This document shows, one piece after another, positions 36,161 through 48,689 of a DNA stretch of 64,000 nucleotides. Within the stretch, counting starts at the first letter, position 1; every line of letters begins with the position of its first letter. Origin of the DNA: Anarhynchus alexandrinus (taxonomy: Eukaryota; Chordata; Aves; Charadriiformes; Charadriidae); assembly GCA_008711295.1 (NCBI GenBank), contig VUYV01000003.1, forward strand, positions 4,719,326-4,783,325, in the 5' to 3' direction. The position numbers and the translations under genes were made by a program. The notes beneath the pieces are model-generated. The model was not told the origin of the DNA. It saw only the letters and a list, made by a program, of their open reading frames with translations, and did not search any database.

Positions 36161-36810
36161 TGTCCTGGTTTGAGTGACACAGGACTGATTTCTCTTCCAA
36201 TACTTGGGAAAACTGCACTTTTAGAAGACTCTACTGTCTGAATCTGTGAAAATACTTACTTTATAGCCAGCTATGGTATGTGAGTTTCAATGTCTCAGTG
36301 TTTTTCGAGCTTGACATATGCAGGGATGAGGAAGAGCAAGACCCAGGCACTTGACCCAAGCTGGCCAACAGGATTATTTCATACCATGAACCCCACATTC
36401 AATATAAATTAGAAAGTTTGCGGCAAAGTTCTCTCTCCCTTGATGGCTGTGGTCCAGAGAACTTCTTTGCCCTGGTGCCAGACTCCTGAGGCCTTCCCTT
36501 CCTCCCAAGGCTGTAGCGCTCGCAGAGTCCGACATTTGCTGTCCACTGCTGGGAGTGCACAGCTTCGTACTAATAGAATTGGCTGAGTATAATCCTTACA
36601 TATTTTATATTGGTATTGGGATCAATACTGGCTCTTTAGTGTTATTAATGTTAATTATATAGTCTTATTCTATTAAATCTGTTTATGTTTCAACCCCTGG
36701 GTTTCCTTCTTTTTTCCTGATTTCCCTTCCCGGGTGGGGAGGGGTCATCGGGTGAGAGAATAGTTGTCTAAATGGCAATAAATTGTTGTGAGTTTTCTCA
36801 AACCGTAACA
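36161..36810 (+). mobile_element. solo LTR of an endogenous ERVL-type retrovirus
   Basis: Seen: the element starts TGTCCTGGTTTGAGTGACAC and ends AAACCGTAACA, giving TG...CA ends over 650 bases. Imperfect 5-bp flanking duplications are TTCAC (36156-36160) and TTAAC (36811-36815). A TATA box (TATAAA) lies at 36403-36408, just after the ERVL-like word ATTTCATACCATGA. Possible polyadenylation signals are ATTAAA at 36672-36677 and AATAAA at 36778-36783. No internal genes remain. Known: this layout fits avian ERVL LTRs, and 5-bp duplications fit ERVL integration. Inference: a solo LTR left by LTR-LTR recombination, with its promoter pointing rightward, opposite to the copy at 7279-8015. Confidence 0.87.
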
Positions 36811-39800
36811 TTAACCAACTGGAACAATTTACAGTGTTTAATAATGTGTTTTAAATCAATGAATTTGTTCTGGAAAAGGACTTGGCTACTCATAGGATAC
36901 GTGGGACAATGAATATCTGAATTTTAGCATGTTCAACTTTTAATGCCTTGCTGTACTCAAATTTCCTATAGCTGTTGAAACCTAGCTTTCCAAAAATTGG
37001 CCACTTACACTTTCTAAGTGTGTGCATGAAAAAATACATAGCAAAAATTATAGAAAAAAAAAAGAAATCTGTGTTCAAGCAACATTAGCTTTACACTCAT
37101 TTTATTTTTTTTCATTCCCTGCTGCGTTCTTTTTCTTCTTATCCCATGTGTTCTTCCTATACTTCTTTACCCACACCACAGAGATGCACTTTCTTTGATA
37201 TTTATGAGACTGTCATGAGAAATCTATTTCATGAGTCTTTTTAAAAAATACTTAATAAGACATTTAACAATAATGAACTTTGTCATCACCTTGATGTCTC
37301 CATGACATCAGAGGCGGCACATCCACTTCCATGTTGTGTGTCCAAAAAAGCATCTGGCCATTACACCATGAAGACTGCCTTGACTAACAGAACTGCACTT
37401 GAAAAAGGATCCCATAGACTGCAAGGGTGGCAAGGATGGCCAGTGAGTGGGAGAGAGCACTCCCTGTCCAGCCACAGTACATACCATGAATCCTTGATAA
37501 AATGAGTAGTAAAATGTTCCTATGGAGTAGGCATACCAACAGATGTTTTTCTGCTCTTTTTGGAATAACTAATTAGTGAGGTGAAAACTAAATAATTTTG
37601 TGGGAAGATTGGTTTATAGGTGTGTTAAGTACTTTACAGCTGGAAGCTGTACATGATTGTTGGGGTTTGCAGTTCCTAATAAGCACTACAAGTAGTTCCC
37701 CATGACTTTGTGACTTTTAAATTACATTGTTTGTTGTTCAGAAATATATTTGTTTGGTTTACTGTTTATTTCAAAGAGAGATGGAAGAAAGTATACATAT
37801 TTAAATCCAGCACCTTTGCTTTTCTTTGAGTCATTGCTCACTGAATAAGTATTCTCTGCAATGCTTTAATAACATTTTAGTTTTTCTACTATATGGTTTC
37901 ATGGGAGTGATAGATTTGCATCAGATTAGCTTGCACAGCTCCTGTGTTATCAGAAGTTTCTGCAAGATACTTAACTTTTTAACTGCATCACTTCAGAAAA
38001 TGGCAGAGTGTCATGTAAATGGCATCTCTTAGGAAACCATAATTATAGAGTTGTTGAATTAAATTCAGACATGTTAAGTATCACATACATTTTCTTATGC
38101 TGATAGACTTTAAAAAAGTACAGAAAGGAGGAAGAAGGCAACAGTAAGAAAGAGCTTATTTTCTACTCTTTCAGTGTTTTGTTCCTTCCCTATTACAAGT
38201 AAGCTTAAAGAAGCAGAAAATGTTCTTTTAAAGGTATCATATAAATAGAGAGCTCATCTGTTAAGTCAGAAAAACCCTTATTAATGTGGCGGCTCCATAG
38301 CCTGCGTGCATACATATGTCCAATCATATGACAGGGCAGTGTTTGCTGTACAGCCTTCTGGGTTCAGACATATGTCATTTCATATAACGAAACACATAGG
38401 GCAAGTTCAAACAATGCCTTCTGACAATAAGTATGTATTCAGGGAGATAGCTATTACCATAGTTCACAAATGCTGTTATATTTCTGTCTGCTGTCTACAA
38501 GGAGAGAACATTTTGCCTGGAATATTTGCATAGCTCCTTTGAAATATGTCATATTTATACCTCTGGTTGTTGAGATGTGTTGTTAGGATGTGTTGGGATA
38601 TGTTATGCCTTTAGAGAAGTAGTGACTTGCCAGCTTGGAGTGCTGGGTGGTGGGGAGTGGGTAGTAGAGCGGAAGAGGTACTAGAAGTTATTTTATTATT
38701 TCCCATTTCAATTCAATAAGAACAAGAACCCAAACATTTTTCCCTTGACCCTCAGGCAGTACTGAGGTTTAATTCTTGTTTATGTTCTACTGGATAAGTG
38801 TATCCATCATATTCCTGTCTTCAACTATGTTGATGTTAGAGCTGGGATAAGCTGATGCAATGTTTTTAGTTTTAACTTTGGGTTTTTTTCCTGAAGCTTC
38901 ACATTCACACCGAATGGCACATTGTTATTCTGTTGATAACTGTTCTTTACTGCCAGTTTGGTTTTTGTTGTTGGGCTTTGGTTTTGTTTGGTTTGTTGGT
39001 TCCCCCCCCTCCCCCCTCCACATACTATTACCGTTTTATGAAATGGAGAAAGGGAATTTTTTGTTTTCTCTCACTGAGTTAAACAAGAAAAAATCTATTA
39101 TTTGGTGTGGGTCTCTTTTACATAAGATATCTGTGAATCTTGCAGAGCTGTTTGTTATTTTAGCCACAGAGATCCTCACTTTCTCTCATTTTTGAAGGGA
39201 ATTTGTTTCTTATCTATTTCAAATTTTTAGAACACAAACTTTAGCCTCTTATTTCTTTACCTGGAGGGTAAAAAAAAAAAAAAAAGGTTTATTTTCCTAG
39301 CTTTATGGAGAAGTATTGTGAACTGCCATACAGATATGTGTAAATTGTTTCTTCTGCCCCAAAACTTTGGTAGAGTACACTTACGATAAATAAGACATAT
39401 TTAAAGGGATGCTTAGACTGAAGAAGTAACATATATTTCAATACATTTTTTATTGTTCCAAATAGTATTTAAGATTACTATTAGTAAAAGGGGTTTAAAT
39501 ATAAATTTAATTGCTCTTACTTTTTTCCCCTTTTTCAGTCAATATCATTTTATCTACAGAAAAATGCACCATTTTCCTTATAAACGTAGTCATTTAATCA
39601 GCTTCTCTTGTTTGTTTTTAACAACAGTGGCAGAAAAGAAACATTCTGAACATCATTGGAATATGAAAAAAGGGAAGGAATCTGTGGTACATAGATGTTG
39701 TGCTCAGACTCCTATAAGTGCAAATCTCGCTTACTTTAGCTGTTTGATCCAAGTATGTTTTAAAGCTTTCTCAGTAAGAAAAATAGGTATACACGTACTG

Positions 39801-41124
39801 GAAAGAACTGCCACTCTTTATATAAATCAGTATTGCAATTTTCCTGTTGACATCACTTCACTGGAATTCCTTTATCCTCATGGAGTTGGATGTCTTCATT
39901 CACAATTACAAATTGGCAAGATAGCAAAGAAAAAAAATCTTCCCTGTTTTTGAATTATAAATGTATCTAAATTGCCCTCACCCATGCTCTCTTTTCTTGG
40001 TAACTTGGTTATTTGTCTTTTTCTTTTGAAATATGTTATTTCTTTATTGAACATGACTTCTCTTTTCATGCAAGGAATCACTTCTTCAGGCCATTTAAAA
40101 ATACTGCCTCAAAACACAAATATTAAAAGGATTTTATCTTACAATTGCACTGTCAAAGGGGTGAATGTGGTAACTCTGATTGTTTTGCATGGCTTTGATA
40201 TCTGGTAGTGGTTATGGGGAAATGAAGGGGAAAGGAGAATATATTCTGAGTAACAATAGACAAACTGTTTATTCTAACTGGTAGAAAAGTTTGGGTTTAT
40301 TCTATTGTTCTGCAAAGGTTCAAATCATGTAACAGGAACCTCACCTTACAAGATAATTTTTAGAGGAAGACAGTATAAAGTACACATTAATAAGAAAGAT
40401 GGGGAAGGACAATAGAATACAGAGACAATTACACATGTAGATCAACTTCCAATATTCTGTCGTATAAATTTGCATGGGAAAAAAATGCCTTTGGTATATT
40501 AACATTTAATAATATATTATTTTTTACCCACAATTAATTACAGTGATTTTCCTTACCACCAATGAAAACCAAATAGATTTAATCTCGTTTTAGTGTTTGG
40601 GTTTTTTTTTCCACTTTATGTAGCTCAAATTCCACTATTGTCACAAGAGGGGGTTTCATTCTTCACTTGGTTAGAAAGTTGCTTTTTCTCTTCCTGTCAT
40701 CAAATCTTCAGAAATCAGAAAAATCCTTGTGGGCACATGAGAAAATTCTATTCAGGTGTATATTTATATGTTTATTTTTGTCAAGAACATTTTAAGTAGG
40801 TTTTTTTTAATCACTAAAAGAAATTTGTGTTCAGGAAAGTATACCTGCTGCAATCGGAAAAAGCTGTGTAAAATAAACTGGTGAGAAGTCATAAAGGACA
40901 ATTAAATTATCCAATAGTGGAGTTTCTGAAACTGAAGCGGTATTTTTAAAGAACATCATAGAGATGTATCATAATAAGTGAAGGTTATAACTCTACAAAT
41001 ATTTTCTGTTGAGTCTATAACATCTTACCATTATTTCCATATCTTTTAAATTAACAAAACAATGAACAACTTTTGTTTTAATGACTTGGCATGTTGGCTT
41101 CAAGTAAAATATTTATTTAAGAAA
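36811..41124. other. AT-rich unique DNA with simple repeats
   Basis: No transposon end is recognised. A C-rich run (C8-T-C6) lies at 39002-39017 after a T/G-rich stretch, and an A run lies near 39271-39286. The longest open frame without transposon similarity lies here, at 39453-39953 on the plus strand (166 codons), but it has no recognisable motif, a composition like its surroundings and no clear start context. I treat it as chance. Confidence 0.4.
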
Positions 41125-42685
41125 ACACAGAAACACAGAATCACAGAATGATAGAGATTGGAAGGGACCTCTGAGATCATCCAGTCCAACACCCCTGACA
41201 GAGCAGGGTCACCTACACCAGGTTGCACAGGATCACGTCCAGGCGGCTTTTGAATGTCTCCAGAGAAGGAGACTCCACCACCTCTCTGGGCAGCCTGTTC
41301 CAGTGCTCTGCCACCCTCAAAGTAAAGAAGTTCCTCCTCATGTTTCGATGTAACTTCCCATGCTCAAATCTGTGCCCCTTACCTCTTGTCCTATCACTGG
41401 GCACCACTGAAAAAAGACTGGCCCCATCCCCCTGGCACCCTCCCTTTAACTATTTCTAAGCATTGATAAGATTCCCTCACAGTCGTCTCTTCTCCAGACT
41501 AAAAAGACGCAAGTCCCTTAGCCTTTCCTCATAAGAAAGATGCTCCAATCCCCTAATCATTTTTGTAGCCCTTTGCTGGATCCTCTCCAGCAGATCCCTG
41601 TCCTTCTTGAACTGGGGAGCCCAGAACTGGACACAATACACCAGATGTGGCCACACCAGGGCAAAGTAGAGGGGGACGATAACCTCCATCAACCTGCTTG
41701 CCACACTCTTCTTGATGCACCCTAGGATGCCATTGGCCTTCTTGGACACAAGGGCAGGTTACTGGCTCACGGTCATCCTGTTGTACACCAGGACTCCCAG
41801 GTCCCTTTCCACAGAGCTGTTTTCCAGCAGGTCAGCACCTAACCTGTACTGATGCATGGGGTTATTCCTCGCCAGATGCAGTACCCTACACTTGCCCTTG
41901 TTGAATTTCATAAGGTTTCTCTCAGCCCAGCTCTCCAGCCTGTCCAGGTCATGCTGAATGGCAGCACAGTCTTCCAGCGTGTCAGCCACCCCTCCCAGTT
42001 TTGTGTCATCAGCAAACTTGCTGATGGTACACTCTACCCCTTCATCCAGGTCTCTGATGAATATATTGAACAGGACTGGAACCAGTACTGACCCCTTAGG
42101 AACACTGCTAGATAGCGGCATCCAACTAGACTCTATGCCACTGATCACAACTCTCTGACCTCTGCCATTCAGCCAGTTCTCAATCCACCCCACTGTCCAC
42201 TCACCTGACCCACACTTCCTAAGCTTGCTTATGAGGATGATGTGGGAGACAGTGTCAAAAGCCTTGCTGAAGTTGAGGTCGACAATATCCACTGCCCTCC
42301 CCTCATCTATCTGTCCAGTCATCACATCATAGAAGGCTATCAGATTAGTCAGACATGACTTCCCCCTGGTGAATCCACGTTGACTACTTCTGATAACCTT
42401 CTTTTCCTCCAGATGCTTTGACATGACTTCCAGAATGAGCTGTTCCATCATCTTTTCAGGGATGGAGGTGAGTCTGACTGCCCTGTAGTTTCCTGAATCT
42501 TCCTTCTTGCCCTTTTTGAAGGGTGGAGTGGCATTGGCTTTCCTCCAGTCCTCAGGCACCTTGCCTGTTCTCCAGGACCTTTCACAGATGATGGAGAGTG
42601 GCCCAGCAATGACTTCTGCCAGCTCCCTCAGCACCCGTGGGTGCATCCCATCAGGACACATGGACTTGTGGATATCGGGAAGTAA
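41125..42685 (-). mobile_element. CR1 LINE 3' half, young copy
   Basis: The plus strand starts with reversed octamers (ACACAGAATCACAGAATG) and the conserved 3' UTR block GATCATCCAGTCCAACACCCC. On the minus strand the whole reverse transcriptase follows, from LPDIHKSMCPDGMHPRVLREL at about 42685 to the ORF2 end near 41213. The reading frame is the same throughout, as detailed in the ORF2 entry. It could be a 5'-truncated element in its own right, or the 3' half of the copy that resumes at 42928. Its sequence is close to the insert at 60270-61505. Confidence 0.93.
41213..42685 (-). pseudogene. CR1 ORF2, near-complete reverse transcriptase
   Basis: This is the most complete RT in the window. 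Landmarks in order, with codons counted from the Met at 42661: GNYRAVRLTSIPEKMMEQ (about 57-74), RGFTRGKSCLTN (about 94-105), motif A DLNFSKAFDTVS with its catalytic Asp (about 128-139), the VPKGSVLVPVLFN block (about 184-196), [10 protein letters not shown] with both catalytic Asp (about 213-222) and EWN/HWN at the C-terminus. Stops interrupt the frame at 41759-41761 (TAA, after TVSQ) and near 41477 (TGA, after EKRRL). Beyond each stop the same frame continues, so there are no frameshifts. Enzyme role: reverse transcription at the nicked target. It is inactive here because the stops remove the C-terminal third. Confidence 0.9.
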
Positions 42686-42927
42686 GATTCTACTCAGTAA
42701 GATCAGAGACAGCAGAATCCCAGTCTAAGCCATGTAGAGCTTTTCAAAAATCAGTAAAAATACTATTAAAACATTTAAAAAGTTATAAGTATAAAAAAAT
42801 GCATTACTCTCAGAAGTCAGATGAATCCTCTCTGTAAGCATGCTGACTCCGATTTTAAGATTAACTAATCACAAGTTGCTTAAGTGCATGTACAAAAATT
42901 AAGACATAATTATATAAAAAAATNAAG
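42686..42927. other. non-CR1 spacer with N between two CR1 blocks
   Basis: About 240 bases of AT-rich sequence that I cannot relate to CR1 separate the RT block from the linker/endonuclease block on the same strand. A single N lies at 42924, just before CR1 homology resumes. In an intact element, roughly 300 bases of linker (the GFYRYI to LDIHKS region) would be here. Confidence 0.6.
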
Positions 42928-44605
42928 AAACCCTTTCTTTTGACCTTGACAACCCTTGCCAGATTTAATTCCAAGGCGGCCTTGGCTTTCCTCATTTCAT
43001 CCCTGCCTACTCTGACGGCATTCTTGTAATCTTCCCAAGTGGTCAGTCCCTTCTTCTACGTGCTGTAAACTTCCTTCTTCCACTTGAGCTTTTTCAGAAT
43101 CTCCCCGCTCAACCATGCAGGTTCTCTGCTTCCCTTGCCTGATTTCTTGCTCTTAGGGATGCACCGATCCTGAGCTTGGAGAAAGTGATACTTAAATATC
43201 AACCAGCTCTCTTGACCTCCCCTATCCTCTAGAGCCCCAGCCCATGGGATTTCTCCAAGCAATTCCTTGAAGAGATCAAAGTTAGCCCTCCTGAAGTCCA
43301 AGGCTGCAATCCTACTTGTTGTTTTATGCATACTGCACTTAATCTTGAACTCTGTCTTCTCATGATCACTGCAGCCAAGGCTGCCCCCAACCTTAATGTC
43401 CTCCACCAGTCCCTCTTTGTTCTTCAGTACTAGGTCCAGTACTACATCTCTCCTTGTTGGCTCCTCCACCACCTGAGTCAAAAAGTTATTGTGAATGCAC
43501 TGGAGGAACCTCCTGGACTGTACATGCCTAGCTGTGTAGCCTTCCCAGCAGATGTCAGGGTGACTGAAGTACCCCATGAGAACCAAAGCCTGTGATTGTG
43601 GGGTCATTCTCACCTGTCTGTAGAAGACCTCATCAACTTCCCCATCCTGATCAGGTGGCCTGTAATAAACACCCACAACAGTGTCTCTCCTGTTACCCTG
43701 CCCCTTGATCCTTACCCACAAGCTCTCAACTTGCTCTTCATCTGTCCCCAGGGAGAGCTTGATACATTCCAGTTGTTCTCTCACATAAAGAGCAACTCCA
43801 CCACCTCACCTTGCTGGCCTATTTTTCCTAAAGAGAACATAGTCCTCCATGACAGCGTTCCCCTCATGTGAGCTATCCCACCATGTCTTAGTAATTGTAA
43901 TGAGATCATGGCCCTATGACCACACACAGAAATCTAATTCTTCTTGTTTGTTCACCATGCTGTGTGCATTAGTGTATAGGCATTTCAGAGAGGTGGCTGA
44001 GTATGTAGTTTTTGCCCTTGAGGGGTGGTGGGCCTTCTGATTCTCAAACATACTAGCACACTGCCCCACAAGTGCTGAGCTACTACAGCCGGGTGCCTCT
44101 CTAGTGAGCCTGGTTATATCCCCATGCCCCTTCGAATCTAGTTTAAAGCTCTCTCAATGAGCCCTGCTAACTCTAGTCCTAGAATGCTTTTCCCCCTGTG
44201 AGACAAGCTTTTCCTGTCTGTTACCAGCAGGCCTGGTGTCCTGTAAATCAGGCCATGGTCAAAGAACCCGAAGCCCTGCTTGTAGCACCAGGCTCGGAGC
44301 CAGGCATTGACCTGCTGGCTCTTCCTGTTTACCCCTCATGATTCCCCACAACTGGAGGGACAGAGGAGAACATGACTTGTGCTCCCGATCCCTTGACCAG
44401 TCATCCCAAGGCCCTGACATCTCTTTTCATTGCCCTTGGGCTTCTTCTCACTACTTTATCACTGCCTACCTGAAACACCAAAAGGGGATAATAATCTGAG
44501 GGCCGTACTAGGGAAGGAAGCTTCTTCTCAACATCATTAACCTGGGTCCCAGGGAGAAAGCAGACTTCCCTATATAGTGGGCCTTTCAGTATAGAGGAAA
44601 ATCAG
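42928..44605 (-). mobile_element. CR1 LINE 5' half: ORF1 C-terminus, endonuclease, linker
   Basis: Read on the minus strand from 44605, the block first carries the C-terminal part of CR1 ORF1. Words that match the SGNH/esterase-like region are FQVGSDKVVRRSPRAMKRD, GSGAQVMFSSVPPVVGN, and later RASGS and MA-FTGHQA pieces. Next comes a degraded ORF2 N-terminus (about 44150-43790) with several stops. The endonuclease and linker open frame (43784-43056) follows, and then linker words down to VKVKRKGF at about 42935. No 3' UTR or octamer tail is attached at 42928. With the block at 41125-42685 it makes almost a whole ORF2, so the two are either one damaged element or two neighbouring copies. Confidence 0.88.
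43056..43784 (-). pseudogene. CR1 ORF2 fragment, AP-type endonuclease and linker
   Basis: A 242-codon open frame covers the C-terminal two thirds of the endonuclease: VESLWVRIKGQ, GVYYRPPDQDGEVDE (about 38-52), the GDFN position changed to MGYFSHPDICW (about 89-100) and GGSLGCSDHEKTEF with the catalytic SDH kept (about 152-165). The linker follows: LDFRRANFDLFKEL, AQDRCIP and EPAWLSGEI. The Asp-to-Tyr change in GDFN removes a residue that is conserved in AP-type endonucleases, so nicking should be lost even if the frame were joined to an RT. Upstream, GGVALYVRE is in the same frame but a TGA near 43804 cuts it off from the N-terminus. Confidence 0.88.
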
Positions 44606-47600
44606 GAATCCATTTGTCAGTTGTCAAATGTAGATGCTGGACTTCCCACTATGCCTGACTTAAATTGTGTTGACTGGTTTAAAATTTTCTGAAAACTTAC
44701 ATTTTTAAACACCTACTCTATCACCAGAAAACAAGCAAACTTTGAAAATGACAATTCAGAAACAGGCATGGGGGCAGATGTAAAACATAATTACCCATGA
44801 TTAACCTGAGCTACTGCTATATTTAACCTTCACTTCACAGAAATATAAATTAAGTAAATAGTTTTTCTCTACAGATGAGCCAGAATTAAGGCACTTCCTA
44901 CCTTCTGCTCTGTTGCCTGCAGGTGTTTCCAAAAGGAACTGGTACATAAATACCAGTGTTACACTGTCTGTGCCAATGAAAACAAGGATGAGGTACAATG
45001 CTGAACCAGTGTCATCTACATTTCTTACCTATGTATGGTTGATCTCTAAAATTCGCCTCATATTACAAACAGACAAGACAGGACCTGCGGTTTTTTATTA
45101 TGTTGAAAGTCTGATTTAGATTTGTTCTCTTGCAGAGTGTTTTGTGGTGTCAAATAGTATTCTTAAATTTAATAAATGCCCTTGTAGACAAGAAAATATT
45201 ATAATGGCAAAAAGAGCAGACAGAAGAGGAGTTTCATAAAAGCTGGTGGGAGATGAGAGGTAAGGTCACAAAGTGTGAGAGCAATCACAGTGGGAGAGAG
45301 GGATGTTGCTTCCCTTGCTCCCAAAGCCCAGCACATCCTTCTTCCTCTTAGTTGTCTACTTTGTCACCTTTCAAACACATATCTGCAATATATGAATTAA
45401 CTACTATAACTGAGATTTTAGCTTGAATAGCAAAAGTGAACTAAGTTTGTGAGAAGGGTAGGAAGATTATTGCACTCTCTCAACACTCACTACATGAAGT
45501 GCATAGATGCTGGAGAAGCAGAAAAGCAGAAAGACAATATTGCCACAGGAACAAATAAGTATAAACTGGTCACAAATAAATGAGGAATATAAAATAATAT
45601 TCTTCAGAAAGGATCAGAAGTGTATTGAAATTTATTAGAGGAGTTACATGAAAAGGATGCCTGTGAGATCAGGGGGCGGAAAATATTTGTTTAGGGAGTC
45701 TCTTTTAGTCCTTGTGAAAGCTTGGGATAGGGAACTTTTGGTTTAGTGATAAAATATTTTCAGGAAGGATATTTAACACATGTCTAATTGTCACATACTC
45801 CTTTTTGCATAAGATATACAACTACTGCATTAATATATTACTTTTTTCCATAGTTTTGTAATTTGGTCATAAAACTTATGGCCAGATTTAGATGAGATTT
45901 AACTGCAATAGCCATATTTTTTCAATCTGTAAAGCATAAGGGCATCTTTGGAAAGCAAAATACAGACACATTTGAGCCCTCCTCTGAATGAATTTGTGAA
46001 AATGGAATGAGTGTTATCACAACATTTGCCTTGGGAAGCTAAGACAGATGTAGCATGCTATTTAAAACCGTATTTTCTTGGGATCAATATTTCTGACATC
46101 ACTGTCCTGTACTGTACAGGGAGACCATTTCCAGTATCCCCACACCAGATTGAAATCCCTGTACTGCATTAAGCGATGGAAGGACATAAAGGCAACATGG
46201 AGAAATTACCAGAAAAAAGCATAACGGAGAAGCTTAGTCAGGTTGAAAAATGGGCTAGAAATATATTATTTCAAACAGAAAAACTATGCAATCCATTTGC
46301 AGAAACAGCTAAATGCAGNAATATGGCTTGGGTACTTAGAGAACTGAACTTCATCTTTCAAATCATAAGGTGTGGTGAAAATTATGTTAATCGTGAAAAT
46401 AGTAAGGATCACCTGAAACCTTCATAGCCTTAGTTCAGCTTTGAAAGGTTTTGCAGCTGTCAGGACAGTGAGGGCTCATATCTGTCTGATAATCATGCAT
46501 TCTCTTTTCATCCAGGTTGTTGTCAGAGTAATTAAACAATATCTGCCCCAGTGGCAATAGGACTGCACCCAAGGTGACGTCTATTCACATTTTGAGCTGT
46601 TGATCACTACTATTTGAACCTGATGGTCCAATCATTTTTTCACTAACCTTTTAGTCGACTATTCAGTACATATTTCCACAAATTTGGTTTTCCTTACTTA
46701 ACAATGTGGAATAAATCTTGAGGTTTTATTGAGTTTTAAGTTTACTCTGCAACCATGTTTGTCCTGCAGAATCATTCTTTGGTACAGATCAGACTGGTAA
46801 AAAAAAAGTTTTCTTAAAGGGAACACTACAGCCCGATGGAAACCCTCAGATGTATCAATAAAATCACATCAGAAAAGACCATGGGACTGAAAAGAAATAA
46901 TGAAATTGAAGTTACAATTTTCCTCAAATTCTGCAACCCAGCTTTCTACAAATTTTCCTATAAGCTAAACCATGACAATTGTTTTCAAAATTTCAGAGGG
47001 ATGCTTTGAAAGTCCTTAAAGAGCAGTTGCTTATGAAAGAAAAGTATTTATTGAACATGTTACTTTCCCTGTGTATTCATCTATATGTGTGCACTTCTTA
47101 TTTGCAGGAGGTTAAGGATGGGTATAAGGGACAAGAAGTCACATAGCCAGGACCTCTTACACATACCTCATAATAGAAATTTGTATTACTAGTTGAGGAT
47201 TTCAAAACTTGTTGCGAATATGGTACTGATGACAGTTCCCTGAAGAACCACAGCGACTATTTGGTAGTCATTTTGTAGCCATTTCAAATATTTTCCATTA
47301 TTCTCACAGATACAGCACTTGATAACTGGTAGACGAGATCCTTACATGTAAGAATTTAATGTTAGATACAGAAATTCTGCATTTCCAGATCCAGAAAACA
47401 AGTCTAGCCCACAACATTCTTAATATATAGAAAACTTTGCAACAAAACATTTGAAGTGTTGGTAATGTGTGAATTGTTTCACAGAGTCATCTGTCATATT
47501 GTGGACTTTATATATATGAAAGTTTTCATGCAGGCTGGAATCTTTCATAGAGCAAAAACTGAGCAGTTGTATGATATTCCTGTGAAAGTCTCTTTCCATA

Positions 47601-48689
47601 TAAGCTGAATATAGGCCCCGACGAATGAAGAAAACAAACACCTAAGTCTTTAAAGTCAAAGATATAGGTGAAATAGGAATTGCCAAAGTTACAATGAATT
47701 AAAATTTGCAAAACATATTAAAAGTTGTCAAGAAGTCTTTAACTACAAAAATAATAACGAAAAAACCAACCAAACAGACAACGTAAGAGAAAGAGGGGTT
47801 ATTCTAGTGGAAATAAGAGCAAAATAAGAAGATAAACAAGATAAATATTTTATGTGAGTCTTTGTTAAGGACTCCGGAACTTTCTGTGTGAGCAGTGGCT
47901 CAAGTGGAGAATGGAAATGAAAGCATGAACATGGAAATTTCCGTGTTTGAAGTGGATGAAACATTCAGGGAGCTTCATCTTCAGATGCAGTTTCAGCCCT
48001 TGTACAACTATGCCCCACAGCTTGTGCACTGTTGCCTTACCAGGGTTAAGCGCAATAAGTCTGTCTTTATCATATAACCTAACAAGGTAAGAATGTGAAG
48101 GATAGGAATGTGGTGGGAAGCACTCAAGGACATTCATTCACCCTGAGGATGTGCCTGCCTTTGCCTTAATGCACTCAAATTGGGATGATTATATCATCTC
48201 TGTGCCAGAAGGAAGCGGTACATGAAATTGCAGGTCTCTTGAGAATATTCATACATCTATCAAGTCAAACATCAAGCCATAGGAATGATTAATAACAAAT
48301 ATAGTACCTGCATTTAAAAAGGCTAGGCAGAACAGTTCTGTTCAACAATAGACGTTTGTTTCACCTCAATTAAGAGATTTTAGAGGAAAGCATAAAATAG
48401 AGGTGGTGGAAGTGAATAGAAAATGGGGTAAAATTCATCATTAAAGGCAAAGTTTATGTTAGAAAACCTTAACAGGATAATCTACTTTCTGAGAAAACAA
48501 AACCAGGATAGTTCTTGATATGGTGCTAGACAAGAAATTATTAGTTTAACAGAGGAAAAGGATGATTAACAGTGAATTGTAAGCTAAGTAAGGAGATGGC
48601 AATTAGGATTACTGAAAGAAAAAAAATCCTGGAGAGTAATAGTGGAAGCTGTGTAAAAAAAAAAAAAATCAAGATCATGTGTTTGGGAA
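44606..48689. other. AT-rich unique DNA
   Basis: No gene or recent transposon is seen. A single N at 46319 lies inside a short plus-strand frame (46176-46427) of no recognisable family. A small palindrome CCTGTAC-T-GTACAGG sits at 46106-46120. An A14 run lies near 48655-48668. Confidence 0.4.

Noticed and set aside
39453..39953. 166-codon plus-strand frame, longest outside transposons
   Set aside because: No recognisable motif, composition like the surrounding AT-rich DNA, no splice or promoter signs; chance is the simplest reading.
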